A DNA stretch of 64,000 nt, taken from positions 6,309,501 to 6,373,500 of the forward strand of contig JAQISU010000233.1 in NCBI GenBank assembly GCA_029339505.1. The letters run 5' to 3'. The notes below the pieces were generated by a model. It saw only the letters and a list, made by a program, of their open reading frames with translations. It was not told where the DNA came from and did not search any database. The stretch comes from Unio delphinus. Lineage: Eukaryota > Mollusca > Bivalvia > Unionida > Unionidae. Positions 49,155 to 59,876 of the stretch are shown in pieces; positions within the stretch are counted from its first letter, which is position 1; each line of letters begins with the position of its first letter. Position numbers and translations under genes: made by a program.

Positions 49155-49262
49155 CAATGTAAGTTTTGCGTGTCAGCCGCAGGAATCGTAGTGCTTGAGT
49201 CTCGGGTTCGATACGGCCGCCTTTGAGTCTCCTTCAGAAAGACACTTAGCTTTTGTTTTCTC
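49155..49262 (+). mobile_element. Possible tRNA-derived SINE head
   Basis: gagtctcgggttcgatacgg has a B-box-like core, followed by ccgcctttgagtctccttca and gaaagacactt, which resembles the start of mollusc SINE bodies. No second copy lies in the window, so this is tentative. Confidence 0.3.
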
Positions 49263-49500
49263 GACATGATATAACCAATAATGTGTTAACATGATATAGC
49301 CAATAATGTGTTAACATGACATAACTAATAATGTGTTAACATGATATAGTCAATAATGTGTTAACATGATATTGTCAGTAAGGTATTAACATGATAAAGC
49401 GAATAAGATGTTAACATGATTTAGTTACTAATGTGTTAACATGATCGAGCCAATAAAAGTGTTAACATAAAATAGCCGATAATGTGTTAACATTAACGTT
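49263..49500. repeat. 27-bp minisatellite
   Basis: About nine units of acatgatatagccaataatg tgttaac with small variations, beginning directly after the SINE-like head. Confidence 0.93.
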
Positions 49501-49579
49501 AAAACAAGCATTAAATGTTTGCGAACAAGATAGATCAACGTACAGTCAAACATGTTAAATATACAGCTAATGCTGCTCC

Positions 49580-49633
<54 letters not shown>

Positions 49634-49642
49634 TATTATTGC

Positions 49643-49702
<60 letters not shown>
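49580..49702. repeat. Palindromic (AAT)n(ATT)n microsatellite
   Basis: About 17 AAT units run into about 22 ATT units with a single GCT interruption near 49641. The two halves are complementary and could fold into one long hairpin. Frames of isoleucine and leucine through it are artefacts. Confidence 0.95.
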
Positions 49703-50250
49703 CATCTCATTTGAACACATTTCCATGTGCTACGCACATAAAAAAAAATATTTTCTATGCATGCATATTTTAGAATCTGCCAACGACCAGTGCAAAGGAA
49801 ACACACTTGCAAAAATATCAGTATTATCAGATATTACAAATTCTGAAATGGCATTCCTATCCTCTTTTAGAAAGTAAATTCCTTAACAACCATAAAATAT
49901 AATAAAAGAAAATTTCATTTTTAACAGATTTATTCAGATATATTTTGTTATATATTAGGTATCCAGCTAATAGTTTATATTGGCAATAAATCTGCAGAAA
50001 AAAATGGGTTTTTTCATACAAAAGGTTTACGAATTGTTATAGTGCTAGAGTAGGACACGAATAATGCGTGATTTATTTACATCTTTACATTTACCAAATC
50101 CGTACAAATTACTGTTAGGTAAATTAGCAGTTGACAAAAGAGCTTGTTTCACAACCAGTATCGAAGTTATATGCCCGATGATAATTGATATCTGCAAGGT
50201 ATATTTTCAGTAATATTAAAAGCAGAAAACGTGTTTTCTTTGAAACATAC
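49703..50250. other. AT-rich spacer or intron
   Basis: Nothing recognised. Confidence 0.35.
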
Positions 50251-50356
50251 CAGTCAGAATTATTAGACAGGTGAAACGTTATCAGTCTTGAACGTCTTGG
50301 CGTCTGATCATTCAGAAACGTCTGCCATTTTTGCCCGCAGGTAATTTTCATTAAGT
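50251..50356 (-). CDS. Candidate exon, unknown product (exon-like segment 5)
   Basis: Minus strand, bounded by a strong acceptor (tattctttttcag) and a donor (gactg|gtatgt). Only one of three phases is open: LMKITCGQKWQTFLNDQTPR and RSRLITFHLSNNSD, entered after one base of the previous codon and left after two. Composition is less AT-rich than its flanks. No family recognised. Confidence 0.3.
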
Positions 50357-51340
50357 CTGAAAAAGAATATTCAGAGAAGAACAATGGTCAGGTTATGTGG
50401 TCATCATTTGAAACAGACTATTTGGGGCTACACTTGTGAATGAATCTCGCTGAGCGTCTGGGCACTTTGATTCCATATCGCATTGTTGTTCGCAGGAAAT
50501 TGCTGAATAACATAAGAAAACGGTGACATCTCCTTGAAGTAATAAAATAAAAAACAAACCAACATACTCCTCTCACGTGCGCATTCGATGGAAAGAATAC
50601 AATCTGAATTTTAGTGAAACTGTTCGAAGGTCACCACATCAGTGAAATTATCAAAAAGAAATATATACAAATTTGAATGTCTTCTAAAAAGATTTTTTAT
50701 GAAACTAGGTAAAACTTCACTATTTCAAGGATTACCTCAGGATTCTAAATATCTTTGAACGGTACGATCTGAACATCAATCCTGTAAAACATAGACTGAG
50801 AGACTCTGTGTTTGACAGGAAAGATGCACGTAAATGCATATATTACTTTTATGACAAGAATATAAAACGTTTAAGTGTGTTGTAAAGATGACAGAAAATA
50901 TAAGCATCTAGCACATGAAAAGAGCAGCTGAGCCAGCGTTCGAGTTAATTGTGAGACATGTCCGAAACTAACCACACGAGTCGAAGGTACTTGCACTCTA
51001 GGGTGTGATGTGTATATATAAGCACCACATGCAGAGATAATTGAAAGTTTAGCTTCAAATAATTCGTAAGGGGTGATAATTAAAGGTATCTTTGATTTTA
51101 TTTCTGTAGCAGTCCCAAACCATCCACAAATGCCGTAGCCGCTTACTGCAGACCAATATCGCAAATGTGATAAATGTGTACGTACACTTTAAAATACCCT
51201 CCAGTGGCTGGGTTGTTAATTGCACATGTCCCGCGGGATATTGTCTGGCATTTGGAGAGTTTACAGAGTAGTATATATCCCGATTGAGTGTGCGTTGTAC
51301 CGTCTAACATACAGATCTCATCCAAATCGAGGAGTATTTC
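50357..51340. other. Spacer or intron with an open minus-strand frame
   Basis: A minus frame at 50871-51164 and the continuation of the 51.4-kb frame down to about 51143 are open but have no splice support that fits the rest of the chain. Confidence 0.3.
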
Positions 51341-51345
51341 CTTAC

Positions 51346-51474
51346 ATAATCTAGTCCTGATAATATCAAAGTTGGCATCCGTGGCAAGAATACATCGTAT
51401 CATGTTTATTCTTGTCCACCGATGGTAATGTTGAATCTTTGCTTGTTCAAAAAAACTACAGTTCATGTCGATTT
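51346..51474 (-). CDS. Candidate exon, unknown product (exon-like segment 4)
   Basis: Minus strand. Acceptor cttcttag gives an exon entered in phase 1: IDMNCSFFEQAKIQHYHRW then TRINMIRCILATDANF and DIIRTRL, with donor tat|gtaagg. The frame stays open beyond that donor for a further 67 codons (DLDEICMLDGTTHTQSGYIL), so the true exon may be longer. No family recognised. Confidence 0.3.
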
Positions 51475-51842
51475 CTAAGAAGTGTTTATTGTAGGAGCTT
51501 TTTGTGTATTTATTATGTAATTTATGTATCTAATTTTACAAACTCCACGAGTGTTTACATTTCACTAATATAGAGGCGAGAGGTGCGTAATTTATATTTC
51601 GTTACTTTGGTATCTATTTGGGAATTAATATAACTATGTAATGAAACACATTTAATATAGCTTTAGTTTAATACATGTATTATATTCGCCTCATTAAGTA
51701 CGTAAAAATGATTCCTTGACAGGAGATTTTAAACTATGAAATATTTTTTGCAATTAAATCTTGACTTTAGTCTCAAAATGGTAAGTTTCTTAATTTTTTT
51801 AGCTTGGATTCAACTGCAAAATAATTTGTTCGTATCTAACAA

Positions 51843-52115
51843 AGTGACCGCTCTGGTGACCTTAATGGTCCGATGTGGGAGATATCGGATTCGAAACACG
51901 GCCGAGTCATCATACTAAAGACTTATAAAATGGTACAAGCATTAAGAGGGTAATGTTAGGACTGATCAGCCTGGTATCAGGATAATGTGACTGGGTGGGA
52001 CATCATGCTACATGTCTGCGGAATGCCTCAGTTCTAGACATCACTATATAGTGCCACTATGCTGACATCGTAGCGATATAACTATAAATCCAAACCGTAC
52101 ACATCATAAACCTTT
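51843..52115 (+). mobile_element. SINE family B with tRNA-like head
   Basis: The head has tggtgaccttaatggtcc (A-box region) and ggattcgaaac (B box, 51887-51897), then a linker catactaaagacttataaaa tggtac. The body is ttaggactgatcagcctggt, atcaggataatgtgactggg, tgggacatcatgctac and gacatcactatatag. The order matches the truncated copies at 21.15 and 41.5 kb. It lies inside the putative intron between candidate exons 3 and 4. Confidence 0.8.
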
Positions 52116-53009
52116 CCAAAATTGTATATGAATAATACAGAAAAAAACATAACTTCTGAAACGTGTTTGCTATAAATTATTTAACTTCTAAAGCGTTTAT
52201 GTTTTAGAGATTGTTTCTATAGCTATTAATTGACGTTAAAAAAACATATGTTTCCATAACAACTTACCGTAAATCATTATTACAAGTCTACAAAGTCTGC
52301 TTTCGAATTTTATTAGCACAATGGCTGGAAATAATATAACAATTTTAAAATATATTTTTATTTTATTAATTACCACATAAAACAGACCTTGAATATAATA
52401 AGTGTCACTTGTATCATTGTAAACTGCACCTTTCAAATTATGTCCGGTTTCTGGTAAATACGTTTGACATATTAATTTCTTTACGAGAAGGAATGGTTCT
52501 TTTTTATTCCATTTTTCACGCTGTTATCAATGCAACATGGACACTTATCCCCGTGATCAACCTCCATGAATTTCAAATTCTATGTCAAGATCTTGTCACC
52601 AGTCTTTAAAAATATCAAGAAATGAACTGCATATTTACGTATACAATACATAAAAACATTTAACATATTTCAACCAAACGAGGCTTTCCACCTTGAGTGA
52701 ACTTCGCTATTTTGTGAATTACCGAGATTTAGCTACCACAAATAGTTTCGTAGGAAACTTAGGCCTCACTGAGTAGGTTCGTATTTTAAAATCCTAACTT
52801 CTAAGCAGATATCCTGAGCATGGTGTTTATATACCCACACAGAAACTACATATGTATATTGGCTTGGATTGCTTTTAGTTAGTTAGGCCATCTTGGTTGT
52901 CGTGTTTACGTATGTCTGCTACAGCGGTAAACATCTCAAAAGCGGCATGGTAGGAGGGTTGAGGAGACAGTATACCAGCTCGGTATAATAGTGATCTTTA
53001 ATGGGGTAC
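52116..53009. other. AT-rich spacer or intron
   Basis: A plus-strand frame at 52409-52609 looks protein-like near its end but lacks support. Otherwise nothing recognised. Confidence 0.35.
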
Positions 53010-53023
53010 GCACATATTGCTTG

Positions 53024-53372
53024 GCATTACATATAGAGATCATGTCACGAATGAGGAAGTGGGAAACAGAATTAAGCCAGCCATTGGCCCTATGAATAGC
53101 TATTGACCATTGTGAAAAAGCGCAAAATGAAATGTTATGGACATGTCACACGATCAACAGGGCTTGCTAAGACAATCGTGCAAGGTACTGTGCAGGGAGG
53201 GCGATGAAGAGGAAGACAGAGGAAAAGATGGGAGGGTAACATCTCAGAGTGGACAGGACTGAAGCTGAGTGACACAGTGAGAGTATCAAAGAACAGATTG
53301 GAATGGAGGAAGCTGGTTGTCAGGTCATCAGTGGTGCCCCAACGGTCGGCAAGACTAAGGGATAGATAGATA
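53024..53372 (+). mobile_element. LINE family C, 5'-truncated 3' end with target duplication
   Basis: 349 bp translate to TYRDHVTNEEVGNRIKPAIG, then in the next stretch KRKMKCYGHVTRSTGLAKT, IVQGTVQGG, GRQRKRWEGNISEWTGLKL and SSVVPQRSARLRDR. This is the C-terminal tail of an endonuclease-type LINE, with one TGA after VQGGR and a stop in the first part. It ends in a short GATA run. The 14-bp sequence gcacatattgcttg flanks it exactly (53010-53023, 53373-53386). The long minus-strand frame 53135-53608 is a chimera across this insertion. Confidence 0.9.
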
Positions 53373-53478
53373 GCACATATTGCTTGCTGCAGCCACATGA
53401 AAATATTTAAATCAGACCTTGACTGTGAACATTGTAAAAGATCATTTATGGTAATAATAAAAATGCTCCATATTATAC

Positions 53479-53557
53479 CTCGAATTTTTCTGCAGTCTGT
53501 TGAAAGGTCGCCAAGAAACTGACCAGTGGGACCATAAACGAAACTTAAAGAAGATAC
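53479..53557 (-). CDS. Candidate exon, unknown product (exon-like segment 3)
   Basis: Minus strand, acceptor attccacag, donor cgag|gtataa, 79 nt starting in phase 0: VSSLSFVYGPTGQFLGDLS then TDCRKIR and one base. The frame is also open upstream (FGNKIPQ), so the start is uncertain. No P-loop is formed, because GPTGQF lacks the GKT/S. Confidence 0.3.
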
Positions 53558-53559
53558 CT

Positions 53560-54660
53560 GTGGAATTTTGTTACCAAAAAGACATACTAAAATTTGAAAT
53601 AAAGACAAAACAAATTAGATAAATAAAAGGTGACAATACCACCAACACAATGTACATTTTCTTATTGTCAGTTTGGTATCTGGATAGAAATTCCGTTATT
53701 TCGCACCTGTGTAAGAAAAAGAGGTTAGCAGTTATTTATATGTTGTTCCTTACTGTCTTCTAGATGATTGCAATACAGGTAATGTAACAATATAGGAAGG
53801 ACCATCTTTTTCGATTACAGTGTATAAAATATTTTTAAAAAATCTATACCCAAATCCAATAAGCAATAACTACAGCAATACAATTAATTTCTTTATTTAA
53901 ACAAATTTAACATCAAGTTTGTTCTTTCTATATTGCATTACAACGGTTCAGAAGATTACTCATCCCTAAACTACTATCAGGCTCACATTAAATTAGAGTC
54001 AGTGACCTTTTCACTTAATATGTTTGGCTTCTGGCTTTGTGTAATGAAGAGACGAATAGAATCACCAGATGCGAAACACATGAAGAGGATTAAAAGGGTC
54101 TTTAGAACACTGAAGCGCCTTAGGTAGGATTTATCTTACATTAGGAAACGATTATCAGCATTTCGTTTATATCCAAAAAAACGCCAAGAAGTCATAATCT
54201 TGTTTGAGAATATTGAAGCATGTTGAAATTATTAGTAAAGATAAGTATCTGGTCGGGCAGAGTGTAACAGGGAAAAGTGTTCATGTGCATTCTGATATTA
54301 CTGCTATATTTTGTTTTTAAAATTCAATGCGAATTCCCAACAAACAGTATGTTTAAGCTGCTCCATCATATAAGTGCTATGCTATTAAGTCTAAATTAAA
54401 GACATATATGAAATTGCTGAGGAGCAATTAAACAATTGTTTAACATAATTAAAGATTACATGCGTGGTTTTGTGTATACAACATATACTATTCGATAGTA
54501 TTCGCTATTTTAAATACCTGCTTGGAGTCTGATGCTGTATTTCTAAATGAGCTTTGTCTACTTATTTCTCTACCGGTAATGACGTCGTTGATGTCGATGT
54601 TATTATCAGTCCCAGTGCCATATCAAAGTGATATTTGTCCTTTTATCTACCGTATTATTA
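53560..54660. other. Spacer or intron
   Basis: No recognised feature. A plus-strand frame overlapping candidate exon 2 (54522-54728) is considered its shadow. Confidence 0.3.
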
Positions 54661-54661
54661 C

Positions 54662-54738
54662 CTTAATGTGTCGTTTTCCAAGTCTCGCGATAATTGGTAA
54701 TCTTGCATCGAGAAGGAAGGAATACTGATGGAATGTTG
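54662..54738 (-). CDS. Candidate exon, unknown product (exon-like segment 2)
   Basis: Minus strand, acceptor gagaatttcag, donor taag|gtaata, 77 nt. In the phase set by candidate exon 1 it encodes TFHQYSFLLDARLPIIARLG KRHIK (about 25 residues) and ends in phase 0. One other phase is also open. Confidence 0.28.
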
Positions 54739-55145
54739 CTGAAATTCTCATCTAAATATCGTTTTGGAGCTCACCCTTTTCTGTTTTCTCAGGTCTTTAT
54801 TTATATCACAATCGCAAAGATGAACTGCTTTTAGTCAAAACAGTACACAAAACAACTCTTGCAAAATATGTAGAAAATATTTGTATGGGCTTTATGTTTC
54901 ATTTGCTTTGATTGATCATGACATTATTCAATCATTTTCACATATTTGTCTGATTGAAAATTGGAGAAAGATATGACACAATTACCGTTGTCAAATCAAA
55001 CGGATGACTTTAACGCAAAAATGGGAAGACTACCGTATGTACAACATTTCTCGTAGTCAAAAGATACATCAACTATTGAATAAATTTCCATTGGATAAAT
55101 AACTGTTTTCGACAAAACCTCACTTCGCTCATAAGAACATATTAC

Positions 55146-55302
55146 CTAATTCTAGAGCAAGCACTGCAATATTTTGCGGTAATATATCTTTGTACTTCCG
55201 TTTTAGACAAGTGACAACTTGAATATGCTGCAATGACCGCGTGTTACCTGTAGTGTGCACGTGGGAGATTGAATCGTCATTGTTTATCTCACCACCCATC
55301 AT
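55146..55302 (-). CDS. Candidate first coding exon, unknown product (segment 1)
   Basis: Minus strand. Starts at tandem ATG codons (MMGGEINNDDSISHVHTTG), continues NTRSLQHIQVVTCLKRKYKD and ILPQNIAVLALEL, and ends at donor ttag|gtaata in phase 1. The frame is open upstream to about 55430 without an ATG, so the start is inferred. Sequence here is clearly richer in G+C than its surroundings and codons look selected. An ETS-type motif lies 56 bp upstream. No family recognised. Confidence 0.38.
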
Positions 55303-55357
55303 CGCAATAAACAAAGCGAACAAACGGTTGCCCTGTGGTTGGCGTGCTGGTGTTTTG

Positions 55358-55366
55358 ACCGGAAGT
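55358..55366 (-). promoter_or_regulatory. ETS-type promoter motif
   Basis: accggaagt on the plus strand (acttccggt read along the candidate gene) matches the GABP/ETS consensus common at TATA-less housekeeping promoters. It sits 56 bp before the proposed ATG in a local GC-richer patch. A 9-bp match can arise by chance. Confidence 0.3.
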
Positions 55367-55369
55367 TGT

Positions 55370-56436
55370 TTAAATCCAACCGTTGGATCAGAATGGGTCA
55401 AATACTGTGGCGTGTCAATGGGAAAGGTTTGTCATGGCACTAAATAACCTACTTGTGCTACTGTGCCGTAAAACACAAAATAATAAGATGCAGTTAAATA
55501 GGCAACAGTCACGTGCAGCAAAAGCGTTTTGACGTTCAAACTGCCTTCGCTTTTTACAGCTGCTCAAGTAAAAGTTCTGTCTGCGATGCAACCTGTTGCA
55601 ATCACTTAGAAAACAGGACAATTTAAAGAAGAATCCTTTGTGTATTTCCTGCAATTAGGTTACGTCACTGATTCACTTGCTGTGATTTCACTGTGTGCAA
55701 AATTGACAAGTATTTTGTCTACCTGCCATCTTTTTAGTATTCAAATGTTTTCTTAAACTTGAATGTTTTGTCTCCCAAACGTTTTCTCAAGTTTCATGCT
55801 TACGTTTTACAGTACGAATATTGTCACGGAATTGTGTATGACTGGTATCAATATGTATATATGGTCAAAAATGTACTCGGGTTTCGCTGCCGCGTACAGC
55901 GTCACCGAGGGTGGTTTATTAATTATCAGCTCTTATTATTTAGAAATAGTGAGCGAAACTCAAATCATGCTGCATGTACTGCGCATATCGGCCTCAGCTA
56001 GGGTATATTATAGAGCCTATTCTAAGTAAACAACATATTATAATCCAGTCTTGTCAGAAAGCTTCTCGCTTTAAGGAAGCAAAACTTTTAGCTAAAGAGG
56101 TAAAATAGATTTAAGATTGTATCCTTATCGCTATTCGTTTATTATGACAGAATTTTTTTGTATATCAGATGTTTGAGTATTTATTCTAAATTCTACAAAT
56201 TGTATACCTAGGTTATGCATCACCATTATATTAGTAATACTATAGTCTGCTTCGAGATAGCTATTTGTTGTAACCGAACAGACAAAACTGAATTTATTTA
56301 TACGCTTCATGCATTGAACGTTTAATGTCAATGGATAACACATTATTTCATGTGCGCGCATGCGTAACATATATGAATGTAAAAGAACTTAACTGTGTCA
56401 TATGTATTACACGGTTTCGAAGTTTTAATTTTAGCT
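55370..56436. other. Spacer
   Basis: Overlapping short frames on both strands; no recognised element. Confidence 0.35.
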
Positions 56437-56565
56437 GACCGTGTGTGGGGCATGTCTATGCTGCCCGTGTGTGGTGCCATGTTGTAGTGAACGTGTGGTG
56501 ACCGTGTGTGGGGTCCGTGTGGTGACCGTGTGTGGGGCTTGTCTGTGCTGCCCGTGTGTGGAAAC
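56437..56565. repeat. GTGTGTGG-rich tandem repeat
   Basis: Repeats of accgtgtgtggggcatgtct, atgctgcccgtgtgtgg and gtggtgaccgtgtgtgggg in an irregular higher-order pattern, G-rich on the plus strand. Confidence 0.88.
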
Positions 56566-56760
56566 ATCGCAGTTTCGTTATTTGAACGATATATTCATAA
56601 ACGCATAATTTCACCTTTACAATGCTAAATCGTTACATGAACGATAATTTCATAAACGCATAATTTCACCGTTACATTGCTAAATCGCTACATGAAAGAT
56701 AAAATCATAACATACATGCCTTTACTTTGATCGTTATTTGAACGATATAACCCAAATTAC
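56566..56760. repeat. 62-bp repeat, three units
   Basis: Units contain gaacgata, ttcataaacgcataatttca cc and ttacantgctaaatcg. The first two are close copies; the third is partial. The array abuts the GT-rich repeat. Confidence 0.85.
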
Positions 56761-56769
56761 AGGCATCTA

Positions 56770-57083
56770 CACCTGTCTCGTTATAAGAGCTATATATATT
56801 TGTAAATTCATACATATACTTGTATTTGTTAATCGGGTGATAAGACGTTATTCACGTCAGTTTCAAATGTCTTTCGTTGAAAGCATCCTTTGAGGGTTTT
56901 TTCATTGAGTTATTTGTTGTTGATTGTTCCATGTTAGAAACATAATATTTGTCCTTATCTTTTGTTTATAATGGTGTCAGAACTGATTATATTTAAACTA
57001 CGTTTGTAAATAAACATCTTATTAACGCAGTAGCTTTCGGTGTCTTCACTAATCTAGCCCCAACCCGGCTTCATCCTGTGACA
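56770..57083 (+). repeat. Possible LTR 3' end or solo LTR
   Basis: Features in order are a TATA-like gctatatatatttgtaaa (56790), AATAAA at about 57008, a cggtgtcttcactaatct stretch and a terminal tgtgaca at 57077-57083, all usual near the right end of an LTR. No left end, target duplication or partner LTR was found. Confidence 0.25.
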
Positions 57084-59390
57084 AATATACATACACACTT
57101 ATGCGTGAATACATGCATGCTTCGTTGTTAATTGTTTTATTTCTTCTAAAATACTTGTATGTACTATTAATCAGAATTATTAATTGCATATGGAAACGGT
57201 TGTAGTACGAAATGACAAAGCTTAGCATGCCTTATAGCATTGATGCAAAAGCAATACCAAAGGTTAATCGATAGTTTCATGTATATTCTGTACATATAGT
57301 CGTGATTCTTTTAGCTTGCTATGAAAAGGATCATTTAAGCTACTGAACCGCATCCGCCCACCCAGACTCACTTTCTTTGATGTTTTAGGGTTGTTTTGAA
57401 CAAGGTATTTTTTAATGGTGAGATAAAATATATTCTCACAAATATGTAAACCTATTATATACGATTCGACACGCCTTCTTGTTGATTGAATAATGTTTAT
57501 TATATGATCATTATGTAGCATTTTCTTTTTTTTAAAATAAAAGCTCAAAAGTGTCGATGTCACATCCGGTAAAATCATTTCAATTAAAAAATGTCCCACT
57601 ATATCAAAACGGTTGGAAATTGTAGCACTTGATTTCTGGTCATGTCAAGAGCCTCAAAGGATTTCCGTTTCTGTCAGTTCCTGTTAAGCTTTAATAATTT
57701 TAGACTGACTTCGCTTGATATTATCTTTTCTGATTCGTCCTTGTCTCTGAATAGAAATTATTTTATCCATAAAAAGTGTTTGGGGTTTGGAAATGTGTAT
57801 AGAAACAAAATAAAAAGGTTGGACTGTTTAATATTATTATATATTTGGTTTGTTTCAAAACTATGGCTATTTTACGATTTTGTAACATTATAATATTGCT
57901 AGCAAAAACAACAAGCATTGTGTTTAGATGTATCGTTCATCAGTTGTAATATATTCGTATATATCTCCTGCTTTCCTTTATTGCAATGGATGTGAGACTG
58001 AAAAGCTTCAGTCCGAATAACTCAAATAATGTGCCAATTGAATATTTGAAATACTTGGATGAAATAAATCTTCCCTATTTGACACGAAACTTTATGAAAG
58101 GAGATCATTGTTTTTCAACATTTTATATATTTGGGATTATGTATAACGTATGTTTATAATGGTGAACTTTCGAAGCAGTACATCATATTTAGCTATGTTA
58201 TTAACTATGAGTTGGTATACAATTTTTAAAAAAAAAAAATATTGTTTAAAAAAACAAGTACAGAAGGAAATAAATAGTTTAACAGAGCAATTATGTTATA
58301 TAGATAAACCAACAATTACATTATACAATTAAACAATCACTAAAAATAATCTCCTCAGTGAAAATTCCAGCAGCAGTAAGATTAATTCGCAATGAGGACA
58401 TAATGTAAAAACATCAACACTGTTGCCACGAGAAATTAAGACTACAGTACCATGAATAAATTATCCCGGATGTTTTAGTGACGGACGTTAACAAGTGCTG
58501 CAGAATGTACCTGATCCTTTCTTCTCTTTTTAATCAGCCTTTCAGACCCCGAACGGACATTGATGTACTTTCTTAATTCCCCATAATACACGTCTTTACC
58601 GGCAAAATCAAGGAACAAAACATATATTCAATTTTATATGGCATGTGTCTGGATTTATTTCGGTAGACTATCCCATCTTTGTTGGTAGCACCTGTACTTC
58701 TGCACAACGAACCAAACGAAAATGTATGTGCATTTGATGGAAAGATTGCCGCCATTGCTTAACCGACTTGAAGGAAACGCGGTACTAATTATATGGAAGA
58801 ACTGTGAACCAGTCGAGAAATGGGTAAGAAATAATAGAGTATATACGGATTTGGTTGTCCATAATTTGTTAATAATGAAAAGTAAAATGTTAGTAACAAT
58901 ATATTTTAAGAGATTATCCTATCTTTAACTTAACAAAATATAGACAATATTCTACTGATGCAATTTTAGTATTTTTACTGGCTTAACTTAGGAGTACTAA
59001 ATAATGAAAGTATCACCTGATTCATTTGGTGCAGAATCAATAACATGTGTTTCATGCACATGTAGATAAAAAAATAATGCCGCGACTCACATGGTGTTCT
59101 CCAAACAGAAGCTTGCACCAATGCTAGTTGTGCATGGCGAAATATAGGTGTGATCAGTAGCACCTGAAAATTTATTGAATTTTGGATATGATGGTGTTTC
59201 CATATGTTTACTATGGGAGTTAAATTAGTTCCCTACAGAAGTACCTCTTCCACTTAGTGTGCTCATGATATATGTGCTTGCTGAAAATCCTCGTCTACAT
59301 TATTGTGTTTCATCATGCATTGGCTCTTCAGTTCGTATGTGTTTCTTCATCTACTTGTTTCGGAAACGAGAACAATTAGGATTTTTCTCA
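57084..59390. other. AT-rich spacer
   Basis: Short frames only. A plus-strand stretch at 58740-58830 with a gtaaga donor-like site is protein-like but unsupported. Confidence 0.35.
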
Positions 59391-59399
59391 GCTATCTTG

Positions 59400-59796
59400 C
59401 TTCAATGTTACGGTCTCGTTTGTTCTTGAATAAACCGCCATCACGTGATCCCCAGTCAATCCCAGTACATAACAACAAACTAATATCAAGGAACAAATAT
59501 ACACCGCTTCCAACTACCTTCTCTCCAGCAGACCTTCTGCAACGGTTTGCAAATGTGTTCCGTGACAAAGTACAACACATTAGAGATACGCTTGACAACA
59601 CAATTTCAATTGATTCGTCGTCACATAGTTACCATACAGAATTTCAGCGACAACCATTAGAAGCATTTGAACCTGTCTCTGTGGATTTAGTACGAACAAT
59701 CATGATGAAGAGTGCACCACAGGCATGCGAACTTGGATCCAATTCCAGCATCACTGCTGCTTGAGTGCTTAAAACTAATTAACTTGTGTTATTAAC

Positions 59797-59876
<80 letters not shown>

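Noticed and set aside
49263..49500. CRISPR-like array of short repeats
   Set aside because: Units are contiguous 27-bp tandem copies without unique spacers, and the window is eukaryotic.
53135..53608. 157-aa minus-strand open frame
   Set aside because: It runs antisense through the LINE C insertion, whose target duplication shows that the left half is foreign; only the 53479-53557 part is kept as an exon candidate.
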